Source: DSBG01 sp049975365 (GTDB taxonomy: Bacteria; Desulfobacterota; Desulfomonilia; UBA1062). From it: a stretch of DNA of 5,661 nt. This document shows, in pieces, positions 1 to 5,267 of this stretch (its first letter is position 1; each line of letters begins with the position of its first letter). A program made the position numbers and the translations under genes. The notes beneath the pieces were generated by a model. It had not been told where the DNA came from, ran no database searches, and was given only the letters and a program-made list of their open reading frames with translations. The stretch lies in NCBI GenBank assembly GCA_049975365.1, contig JBNGDS010000118.1, positions 1-5,661 on the forward strand. Reading direction: 5' to 3'.

Positions 1-203
1 CGTTGAAGATGTCCGAGTCACCCTGCGGTATTCGGAACTACGGTCCGTTTTTGGGTGAGCACAACAAGAGCGTGCTCACGGAGGTGCTCGGGCATTCGAA
101 TGAGTACATCGAGACCCTGTACGCCGAAGACGTCCTCTACCACGAGGAGGCTGTTGACAGACTTTCCGGGGAGCTCGATCGGATGCCGATGGCTGCGAGT
201 TAA
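1..203 (+). CDS. Family III (CaiB/BaiF-type) acyl-CoA transferase, C-terminal fragment
   Basis: This is the last 67 codons or so of a gene that begins upstream of the window. The frame is open from the first base (first complete codon at 3) and ends at TAA 201-203. The fragment contains GEHN followed by VLTEVLGHS, then an acidic helix ending LYAEDVL. This matches the C-terminal signature of family III CoA-transferases, where a G-E-H-(T/N) turn precedes a VL-x-E-x-LG-(Y/H)-S helix. Such enzymes move CoA between carboxylic acids in the cytoplasm through an aspartyl-CoA anhydride. The catalytic Asp lies in the missing N-terminal part, so activity and substrate cannot be judged. A tail of about 20 residues runs past the usual end. 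The next gene starts 75 bp downstream on the same strand, which fits a role in activating the acid used by the following enzymes. Family assignment is fairly sure; substrate is unknown. Confidence 0.78.
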   Translation, partial: LKMSESPCGIRNYGPFLGEHNKSVLTEVLGHSNEYIETLYAEDVLYHEEAVDRLSGELDRMPMAAS

Positions 204-265
204 GGGCCATGTAAAGAATCGGGAAGGAACATCCTTTCATCAATAGGTGTAAGAAGACCATCACG

Positions 266-281
266 AAAGGAGAGGGATGTG
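266..281 (+). promoter_or_regulatory. Ribosome binding site with two overlapping starts (ATG 277 / GTG 279)
   Basis: A purine-rich AAAGGAG (266-272) lies 6 nt before GTG 279 and 4 nt before ATG 277. Only GTG 279 is in frame with the SDR protein, and its spacing is the better one, so it is taken as the start. The ATG opens a 79-codon frame with no recognisable protein. The two starts share bases and must compete for the same ribosome. Confidence 0.6.
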
Positions 282-1058
282 GGATCTGATTTTTTTGAAC
301 GCTTGTTTTCCCTTAAAGGGAAGACTGCTCTCATTACTGGCGGATACAAAGGAATCGGGAGGCTTTTTGCCGAGACCTTTGCGGAAGCCGGGGCGGATGT
401 GGCAGTGGTGGCACGGAGCCTCGAAGGATGCCAGAAGGCTGCACAAGAGATCTCGGAGAGATTTGGAGTCAGAGCGATCGGAAAGTCAATGGATGTTCAT
501 GACACTACAATGGTGAATGCCGTAGTCAAGGAAATCATCGAAGAATTTGAGAAGATTGACATCCTGGTGAACAGTGCTGGGGTAACCGGGAGTGAGAAGC
601 CTGTTCTGAACATGAACGATGATGACATGGATGATGTCCTGAATGTGGATTTCAGGGGCATTTTTCTGACTTCCAGGGCAGTTGCCGCACACATGAGGGA
701 GAGGAAATCCGGCAGGATTATCAACATATCATCGATTCTCGGAAAGATTGCGGCGAGAAACATGTCGGGCTACTGCGCGAGCAAAGCGGCAGTGATTCAG
801 TTGACAAAGGTCATGGCCTTGGAGATGGTCAGGGACAATGTTCAGGTAAATGCGCTGTGCCCCGGATATTTTCTCACGGAATTCAACCGTGATTTTTTCA
901 GCTCTGAAGCGGGAAAAGGGCTGGTGAAGAGGATGATCCCCATAAACAGGGTCGGCGAGCTTGAAGAACTGAAATCAACAGCGCTGTACCTGGCTACCTG
1001 CCCGGCATTTCTGACTGGGGCAGAACTCTATGTGGATGGTGGACACACCATTCCCTAG
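279..1058 (+). CDS. Short-chain dehydrogenase/reductase (3-oxoacyl reductase / 3-hydroxyacyl-CoA dehydrogenase type)
   Basis: A 259-residue classical SDR, the normal length for the family. Visible motifs in order: the nucleotide-binding T20-G-G-Y-K-G-I-G27; A45-R46 at the end of beta-2, where a basic residue usually means NADP(H); D72-V; N98-S-A-G101 (a variant of NNAG); structural N122; catalytic S152, Y165 and K169 (YCASK), with the expected 13-residue Ser-Tyr spacing; P195-G196; and a C-terminal YVDGG. All catalytic residues are present, so it should be an active, soluble NADP(H)-dependent oxidoreductase. Closest types by eye are FabG-like 3-oxoacyl reductases and gluconate 5-dehydrogenase-like SDRs. 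Beside a CoA-transferase, a dehydratase and a thiolase, a 3-hydroxyacyl-CoA/3-oxoacyl-CoA step is the likeliest role, but this is inferred from context only. The GTG start follows a good ribosome binding site. A run of seven T (290-296) lies just inside the gene. Confidence 0.9.
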   Translation: MGSDFFERLFSLKGKTALITGGYKGIGRLFAETFAEAGADVAVVARSLEGCQKAAQEISERFGVRAIGKSMDVHDTTMVNAVVKEIIEEFEKIDILVNSAGVTGSEKPVLNMNDDDMDDVLNVDFRGIFLTSRAVAAHMRERKSGRIINISSILGKIAARNMSGYCASKAAVIQLTKVMALEMVRDNVQVNALCPGYFLTEFNRDFFSSEAGKGLVKRMIPINRVGELEELKSTALYLATCPAFLTGAELYVDGGHTIP

Positions 1059-1122
1059 GCAGGATGCTGTGGTGGATGCACAGGAGATGAATATCACAAG
1101 CAACGGTGAATTCTAAAAATAC

Positions 1123-1128
1123 AGGAGG
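1123..1128 (+). promoter_or_regulatory. Consensus Shine-Dalgarno of the dehydratase gene
   Basis: A full AGGAGG ends 6 nt before ATG 1135. It supports this start and predicts strong translation. The 76-bp gap before the gene shows no terminator, which fits cotranscription with the SDR gene. Confidence 0.75.
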
Positions 1129-1134
1129 CAAACG

Positions 1135-2646
1135 ATGCTACGGACGAAAGAGGAATACCGGGAAAGGCTGTTCACCATGAAGCCGAATGTTTCCATAGGA
1201 GGAAAGCTTGTCACGAGGGATGATCAAAGATTGATTCCCGGCGTCAATGTTCTGGAACTGACCTATGAACTCGCCCAGGATCCGAAATGGAAAGGGCTTG
1301 CAACGGCAACATCAGCCATCACCGGGGAGGAAGTCAACCGGTGGGGTCACCTCCCTCAGAACCCGTACGACCTGATGCAGAAGCAGAAGCTGATCAGGCT
1401 ATCTGCAAGGAGAGTGGGGGGATGTATCCAGCGGTGCATGGGGCACGACGCGATCAACGCCCTTGCCATCTGCACCAAGGAAATCGACATGGCGAAGGGC
1501 ACCGATTATCACCAGCGCTTCATCAACTATATCAGGGAATACCAGAAGAAGGATCTGGACGGGTGCTGCGCGCAGACCGACGCGAAGGGAGACAGACTTA
1601 AAAGACCGAGCCAGCAGGCTGATCCCGATCAATATGTTCACATCGTTGAGGAGCGCAAGGATGGTATCGTTGTGAGTGGATTCAAGATGTCCATCACCCA
1701 GGCTGCCTACGCGGATGAGATCATTGTGCTGCCCACCAGGGCACTGATGGAAGACGACAGGGACTTCGCCGTTGCATTTGCCGTTCCGGGAGACTGGGAG
1801 GGCATGACCCTGATCACCAGGCCTGTATGGCTCAGGGAAAAAGATGAACCGAACGCGGCGCCCTTCTGCAAATACGGGGTTTCGGATTCGGTCATTGTGT
1901 TTGAAAACTGCTTTATTCCCAAGGAACGTGTATTCATGTGCGGGGAATGGGAGTTCGGCAGGAGAATTGCACTCCTGTTTGCCGATTCTCACAGGCACAG
2001 CTACTGCGGATGCAAGCCGGGGGTCTCAGATATTCTCTGCGGAGTCACTGCGCTTGCAGCAGAAGCGAATGGTATCCAGAAGGTATCGCATGTGAGAGAG
2101 AAACTGACCGAATATGCCGGGACAGCCGAACTGGCGTTCGCCGCAGGGATTGCAGCCGCTGTATTCGGAGAAAAGACAGCCTCGGGTGTGTTTTTCCCCA
2201 ACAACATCTACGCGAATGTCGGCAGAAGGATCACCGGGGAGTTGATCTACAACGAGTACAATACCCTCACCGAAATTGCAGGTGGGATCAGTGTGACGCT
2301 TCCCTTTGGAGAGGATTTTGAGGCTGGTCCCTTCAAGGACCATCTGGAAAGGTTCATTGTTCGGAATCCCAATCTCTCTGCAGAGGATTCTCTGAAGATC
2401 TGGAAACTCGTGGAGAATGTGGGGGCTTCTCCCATGACGGCCTGGTACGAGATAGCCGGCGTGCATGGTGGTGGATCCCCCATCATGGAGACCATTGCCC
2501 TGGGGATCGAGTATGATTACAAGACGAGGAGAAACCTTGCCAGGTACCTTGCAGGCATCGACAAAGAGTTCGATGATACGCAGGATATTGAGAAGACCCC
2601 CACGTTCGGAGATGGACTCGTCTGTGAGAGAAACGACCTGAAATGA
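1135..2646 (+). CDS. 4-hydroxybutyryl-CoA dehydratase / HpaB-family FAD and [4Fe-4S] enzyme
   Basis: 503 residues, in the size range of 4-hydroxybutyryl-CoA dehydratase/vinylacetyl-CoA isomerase (AbfD, about 490 in Clostridium aminobutyricum). AbfD binds FAD and a [4Fe-4S] cluster held by C99, C103, H292 and C299, and dehydrates its substrate to crotonyl-CoA through a ketyl radical. The equivalents here are C97 and C101 (CIQRC), H286 and C293 (HRHSYCGC), with Q99, T188 and Y290 also matching. Plain 4-hydroxyphenylacetate hydroxylases of the same fold lack these ligands, so a cluster-bearing, oxygen-sensitive enzyme is the best reading. From my memory of AbfD, E257, E455 and A460 correspond here to D251, A441 and G446, so the same reaction cannot be assumed. 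The protein carries an acidic C-terminal tail of nearly 30 residues beyond the AbfD end, and an extra Cys (C291) next to the cluster. No signal peptide or membrane segment; cytoplasmic. Family confident, exact substrate not. Confidence 0.85.
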   Translation: MLRTKEEYRERLFTMKPNVSIGGKLVTRDDQRLIPGVNVLELTYELAQDPKWKGLATATSAITGEEVNRWGHLPQNPYDLMQKQKLIRLSARRVGGCIQRCMGHDAINALAICTKEIDMAKGTDYHQRFINYIREYQKKDLDGCCAQTDAKGDRLKRPSQQADPDQYVHIVEERKDGIVVSGFKMSITQAAYADEIIVLPTRALMEDDRDFAVAFAVPGDWEGMTLITRPVWLREKDEPNAAPFCKYGVSDSVIVFENCFIPKERVFMCGEWEFGRRIALLFADSHRHSYCGCKPGVSDILCGVTALAAEANGIQKVSHVREKLTEYAGTAELAFAAGIAAAVFGEKTASGVFFPNNIYANVGRRITGELIYNEYNTLTEIAGGISVTLPFGEDFEAGPFKDHLERFIVRNPNLSAEDSLKIWKLVENVGASPMTAWYEIAGVHGGGSPIMETIALGIEYDYKTRRNLARYLAGIDKEFDDTQDIEKTPTFGDGLVCERNDLK

Positions 2647-2650
2647 GAAA

Positions 2651-2664
2651 GCACCCACTGGTGC
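2651..2664 (+). repeat. Small hairpin after dehydratase stop codon
   Basis: GCACC (2651-2655) and GGTGC (2660-2664) form a perfect 5-bp stem with loop CACT, starting 4 nt after the TGA. No U-tract follows, so it is not a normal intrinsic terminator. It could protect the 3' end of the upstream message, or be chance. Confidence 0.4.
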
Positions 2665-2737
2665 GTGATGGTTCGTTCCCGTGGTGAGGATGGATCGATC
2701 TGGATTTTGATGAACAGTACAGAAGAGGTAGCCCCAT

Positions 2738-2807
2738 GGAAGGCGGAATGTTCAGCAAAGATTCCCTTACACACACCCAACCCCTCCTTTCCTGCATTCC
2801 GCCTTCC
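2738..2807 (+). repeat. Perfect 13-bp inverted repeat forming a long hairpin
   Basis: GGAAGGCGGAATG (2738-2750) is exactly complementary to CATTCCGCCTTCC (2795-2807). Pairing can continue inward after a TT bulge (2751-2752): CAG 2753-2755 with CTG 2792-2794, a C/C mismatch, then AAAG 2757-2760 with CTTT 2787-2790. That gives 20 pairs around a 26-nt loop (2761-2786). No T-run follows on either strand, so it does not look like an intrinsic terminator. Possible roles are an RNA processing or stability element, part of a Rho-dependent attenuator, or the remnant of a small palindromic repeat element. Confidence 0.75.
2761..2793 (+). promoter_or_regulatory. G-free, C-rich tract (possible Rho loading site)
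   Basis: These 33 bases contain no G and 17 C, with many pyrimidine-C dinucleotides. Most of it lies in the loop of the large hairpin. C-rich, G-poor, unstructured RNA is what Rho binds, so Rho-dependent termination or attenuation between the dehydratase and thiolase genes is possible. There is no direct proof in the sequence. Confidence 0.3.
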
Positions 2808-2896
2808 TGCCCTGAACAGAGGGATCTTTCACGAAGAGGCAAGGATACCTGGTTCATGATGGGAGACAAAGAACGAGGGAAGAGGAAACCAATAAG

Positions 2897-2914
2897 AAAG
2901 GGAGTATGGAGATG
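2897..2914 (+). promoter_or_regulatory. Thiolase ribosome binding site, favours start at 2912 over 2906
   Basis: AAAGGGAG (2897-2904) ends only 1 nt before ATG 2906 but 7 nt before the in-frame ATG 2912. The second spacing is normal, so ATG 2912 is chosen. It gives the N-terminus MGIKDVVIVSACRTPIG, the usual thiolase beginning. Using 2906 would add only Met-Glu. Confidence 0.6.
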
Positions 2915-4117
2915 GGCATCAAAGATGTTGTTATCGTGAGCGCATGCAGGACGCCGATCGGTGATTTCCTCGGGACACTCAAGGACGTTCCGGCGAGGAA
3001 TCTTGCCATGACTGTTGGCAGGGAGGCAATTCGGAGGGCAGGAATTGATCCTGATATGGTGGACGAGATTTGCATGGGGCAGGTGTACACCGCCATGCAG
3101 GGCTCTCTTTCAGCACGTCAGGTGGGGATGCGCATCGGATTGCCCATGAGGAGCAGCGCCTGTGTGGTGAACCAGAACTGCGCCTCGGGTATGAGGGCCC
3201 TCGAGATCGCATGTCACAATATCATGCTGGGGAAGACAGAGATCTCGCTCGTGATAGGAGTGGAGAGCATGAGCAATGCCCCCTATCTCCTCCCGAAAGC
3301 ACGGACCGGGTATCGCATGAATGCCGGAACGATCGAGGATCACATGATCCATGACGGGCTGTTTGATGAACTTGTCCCTGGCCATATGGGAGTAACGGCT
3401 GAAAACATTGCTGCCCGGTATGATATTTCTCGACAGGAGTGCGATGAACTTGCGCTTGTCAGCCACACGAGGGCTGTTGCCGCAATCGATGGAGGAAAAT
3501 TCACCGACGAGATCGTTCCTGTGGAGATCAAGACAAAGAAGGGCATCCAGATCTTTGATATCGATGAACACCCCCGAAGGGACGCAAGCCTCGAGTCTAT
3601 GGCAAAGCTGAAGCCCGCATTCAAGGAAGGGGGTGTCGTCACTGCCGGAAATGCATCCGGGGTCAATGATGCAGCAGCTGCAGTGGTGATCATGTCGAAG
3701 GAGAAGGCCCAGGAACTCGGGATACAACCTCTCATGAAACTGCTCGGGATCTGCAGTGAAGGGGTAGACCCGAAAGTGATGGGTCTGGGACCGGCTGTTG
3801 CCATACCGAAATGTCTCATCCAGGCGGATATGCGCTTTGAGGACGTAGATTACTGGGAGATCAACGAGGCATTCGCCTCTCAGTTCCTGGGAGTGGGGCG
3901 TATGCTCAAAGAGAATTTTGGAATCGAAGTCGACATGGACAAGGTAAATCACAACGGTTCTGGGATCGCTCTCGGGCATCCCATAGGATGCACCGCTCTT
4001 CGTATTGTCGTGACGTTGTACTATGAGCTGCTGAAGCTCGATAAGGCCATTGGTGGAGCATCCTTGTGCGTTGGAGGTGGACCGGCCATGGCCTCTGTAT
4101 GGACACGAGAGGTGTAG
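2912..4117 (+). CDS. Thiolase, acetyl-CoA acetyltransferase type
   Basis: About 401 residues, close to the usual 390-400 of biosynthetic/degradative thiolases. Numbered from ATG 2912, the nucleophilic Cys is C90 in NQNCASG, the N318-E-A-F-A motif holds the oxyanion/water Asn, H356 lies in ALGHPIG, and the second active Cys C386 lies in LCVGGG. The thiolase-typical ESMSNAPYLLP stretch is also present. All four catalytic residues are intact, so it should cleave a 3-oxoacyl-CoA with CoA or condense two acetyl-CoA. It is cytoplasmic. The segment NGSGIALGHPIGCTALR departs from the textbook NGGAIALGHPIGASG form; I have seen similar variants in anaerobe thiolases. It lies downstream of the dehydratase after a long gap and 41 bp before the next gene. 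Chain-length preference cannot be read from sequence; an acetoacetyl-CoA role is inferred from the neighbours. Confidence 0.92.
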   Translation: MGIKDVVIVSACRTPIGDFLGTLKDVPARNLAMTVGREAIRRAGIDPDMVDEICMGQVYTAMQGSLSARQVGMRIGLPMRSSACVVNQNCASGMRALEIACHNIMLGKTEISLVIGVESMSNAPYLLPKARTGYRMNAGTIEDHMIHDGLFDELVPGHMGVTAENIAARYDISRQECDELALVSHTRAVAAIDGGKFTDEIVPVEIKTKKGIQIFDIDEHPRRDASLESMAKLKPAFKEGGVVTAGNASGVNDAAAAVVIMSKEKAQELGIQPLMKLLGICSEGVDPKVMGLGPAVAIPKCLIQADMRFEDVDYWEINEAFASQFLGVGRMLKENFGIEVDMDKVNHNGSGIALGHPIGCTALRIVVTLYYELLKLDKAIGGASLCVGGGPAMASVWTREV

Positions 4118-4126
4118 ATTTTTTCA
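4103..4126 (+). terminator. Weak hairpin plus T-run at end of thiolase gene
   Basis: ACAC (4103-4106) and GTGT (4112-4115) pair around GAGAG, overlapping the thiolase stop, and are followed within a few bases by a run of T (4119-4124). The stem is only 4 bp, so at best it is a partial terminator or pause site. The next gene begins 41 bp after the stop, so read-through is likely. Confidence 0.2.
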
Positions 4127-4158
4127 ACATTCTATCCCGAAGGGAACGGTGATCGGAG

Positions 4159-4674
4159 ATGAAGAACGATACAGCGCTGCGAGGGTTTGAACGGGGATTT
4201 GAGTTTGAGAAGAACTATCACGGATGTGCCCAGTGCGTGATCGGGGCGGTTTATGAGATTCTTCCCGGTATGAAAAATGTGGATGTGTTCAAGTCTGCCA
4301 GCGGGCTGGCAGCCGGGACAGGCTTGAGCACCCTCGGTCAGTGCGGGGCCCTGACAGGAGCCGTGATGGTGCTCAGTCAACTCTATGGCCGGGAGATCGA
4401 AGAGATCGATGATCCAGAGAAAAAGAGATATGTGGCATACAGGCTTGCAGAGAAGATGGTTCAGAGATTTCTGAAGGAATACGGGACCGTGACCTGTGGC
4501 GAGATCCAGAAGAAGCTTATGGGGAGTTCGTTCTATCTGTTCGATCCCCAGCAGTGGGAGGAATTTGAAAAAGCAGGGGGACACATTGAGCATTGCCCGT
4601 CTGTCGTGGGAAATGCAACCCGATGGGCTATCGAGATCCTTGAAGAACAGGATAAGCTGCTGCATCGATCGTGA
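4159..4674 (+). CDS. C_GCAxxG_C_C family cysteine-rich protein
   Basis: 171 residues with the conserved cysteine pattern of the C_GCAxxG_C_C family, a redox or metal-binding type family of unknown function common in anaerobes. The five cysteines are C23 and C26 (HGCAQC), C62 in GQCGALTGA, C113 in TCGEIQ and C146 in EHCPSVVGNA. A Gly/Ala-rich stretch (about 47-70) precedes a helix ending in LYG. There is no signal peptide or clear membrane span, so it is probably cytoplasmic. ATG 4159 is the only reasonable start: an in-frame TGA lies at 4150-4152 and the next Met is residue 38. The ribosome binding site is poor: GGAG touches the ATG, and AAGGG ends about 14 nt away, so translation may be weak or coupled to the thiolase. 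Biochemical function is not known to me; the neighbours suggest a redox role in anaerobic CoA metabolism, which is inference. Confidence 0.82.
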   Translation: MKNDTALRGFERGFEFEKNYHGCAQCVIGAVYEILPGMKNVDVFKSASGLAAGTGLSTLGQCGALTGAVMVLSQLYGREIEEIDDPEKKRYVAYRLAEKMVQRFLKEYGTVTCGEIQKKLMGSSFYLFDPQQWEEFEKAGGHIEHCPSVVGNATRWAIEILEEQDKLLHRS

Positions 4675-4766
4675 GTCTCACACAAAGAATAAGATAGCCT
4701 GGAGGGAATACCGGGAGGGAACGTTAGATACGACACAGGATGTCCTGTTAAGAGAGAGGAGACCGT
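4675..4766 (+). other. 92-bp leader of the stress-protein gene with repeats
   Basis: The gap holds two copies of GGAGGGAA (4701-4708 and 4714-4721, 13 bp apart), both Shine-Dalgarno-like but with no start codon at a suitable distance. Next come an inverted repeat (4735-4748) and the real ribosome binding site AGGAG (4757-4761), 5 nt before ATG 4767. No convincing -35/-10 pair is visible. Confidence 0.5.
4735..4748 (+). repeat. ACAGGA-TG-TCCTGT inverted repeat, possible operator
   Basis: Two perfect 6-bp half-sites separated by 2 bp lie 18 bp before the universal stress protein start. As DNA this has the form of a small dimeric-repressor operator. As RNA it would form a short 5-bp hairpin just upstream of the ribosome binding site. 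No regulator gene is in the window, so its meaning is open. Confidence 0.4.
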
Positions 4767-5204
4767 ATGTTCGATAAGATTCTGTATCCGACCGATTTTT
4801 CGGATGTAGCCGGCAAGGGGCTTGACTTTGTAGAGCGACTTCAGGAAGCCGGTACACGGGAGGTTGTCATACTTCATGTCATTGATCATCATAAATTCGA
4901 GATTCTTGCAGTCCACGATAGTGAGTTCAGGGCGAAGGAGATAGAAGAGTCTATAGAGAAGATGTCTCTGGAGAAGATGAATCAGATTGCAGACAGGCTG
5001 AAAAACAAGGGAATGAACGTCAAGATTCGACTGGAGAAGGGTACACCCTTCTGCGAGATTCTGAGGGTTGCTGACGAGGAGAATGTATCAGCGATCGTGG
5101 TCGGCTCCCATGGAATCAGCAATGTCGCTGAAATGTTGCTTGGATCGGTATCCGAGAAGGTTATCAGAAAATCGAAGAAGACCGTTCTCGTGGTCAAAAG
5201 GTAA
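4767..5204 (+). CDS. Universal stress protein, UspA family (ATP-binding type)
   Basis: 145 residues, a single Usp domain of normal length. The N-terminus FDKILYPTDFS carries the conserved Asp (D10) that contacts adenine in ATP-binding members. The C-terminal part has G113-S-H-G116, nine residues, then G126-S127, exactly the G-x2-G-x9-G-(S/T) ATP-binding signature, and ends in the usual TVLVV beta strand. It is therefore likely an ATP-binding, dimeric cytoplasmic protein of the MJ0577-like type rather than the non-ATP-binding UspA of E. coli. A charged helical segment (about 52-82, rich in Glu and Lys) sits between the two halves. AGGAG lies 5 nt before the ATG. Usp proteins often accompany metabolic operons of anaerobes; the specific role here is unknown. 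The next gene starts 63 bp later. Confidence 0.92.
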   Translation: MFDKILYPTDFSDVAGKGLDFVERLQEAGTREVVILHVIDHHKFEILAVHDSEFRAKEIEESIEKMSLEKMNQIADRLKNKGMNVKIRLEKGTPFCEILRVADEENVSAIVVGSHGISNVAEMLLGSVSEKVIRKSKKTVLVVKR

Positions 5205-5267
5205 ATTCAAGATCTCATGTTTAATCTGAAGAATTCCTGGCCCGAAGAGTGAGAGGAGGGAGTTCAC

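Larger units (their letters stand above)
2647..2911 (+). other. Long intergenic region between dehydratase and thiolase genes
   Basis: This 265-bp gap is about three times longer than any other in the window. No open frame in it has a convincing ribosome binding site or protein-like composition. It holds a small hairpin just after the dehydratase stop, a long inverted repeat with a G-free, C-rich centre, a short CCCT/AGGG hairpin (2810-2823), and a purine-rich leader (about 2866-2904) ending in the thiolase ribosome binding site. I see no clear sigma-70 promoter. It may set separate expression levels for the genes on either side; that is inference. Confidence 0.6.

Noticed and set aside
154..182. 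Consensus TTGACA at 154-159 as a -35 box for the SDR gene
   Set aside because: The hexamer at 17 bp spacing is GATCGG, not a -10 box, and the site lies inside the CoA-transferase coding region.
224..236. AAGGA-ACA-TCCTT hairpin in the gap before the SDR gene
   Set aside because: Only 5 AT-containing pairs and no T-run; too weak to call a terminator or regulator.
277..516. 79-codon frame starting at ATG 277
   Set aside because: It overlaps the SDR N-terminus in another frame and its product has no family features. Only the start arrangement is worth noting.
1087..1116. Nine-codon frame (MNITSNGEF) before the dehydratase gene, with GGAG touching its ATG
   Set aside because: Too short to judge, the ribosome binding site spacing is wrong, and there is no leader-peptide signature such as repeated codons or a terminator hairpin.
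1399..2658. Minus-strand open frames of 199 and 210 codons opposite the dehydratase
   Set aside because: They are antisense to a clear family member, with Cys-, Pro- and Arg-rich compositions and no recognisable motifs.
2665..2859. 64-codon open frame in the long intergenic gap, and the overlapping 67-codon frame at 2736-2939
   Set aside because: Neither has a good ribosome binding site, both run through the inverted repeat, and the compositions are not protein-like.
3110..3979. 289-codon open frame on the minus strand opposite the thiolase
   Set aside because: It lies wholly inside a gene with intact catalytic motifs, shows no protein family features that I recognise, and is best explained as a codon-bias shadow.
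4135..4145. TCCC-GAA-GGGA mini-hairpin before the C_GCAxxG_C_C gene
   Set aside because: A 4-bp stem with a 3-nt loop and no T-tract is expected by chance.
4132..4665. 177-codon minus-strand frame opposite the C_GCAxxG_C_C gene
   Set aside because: The plus-strand protein has the conserved cysteine pattern; the antisense product resembles nothing I know.
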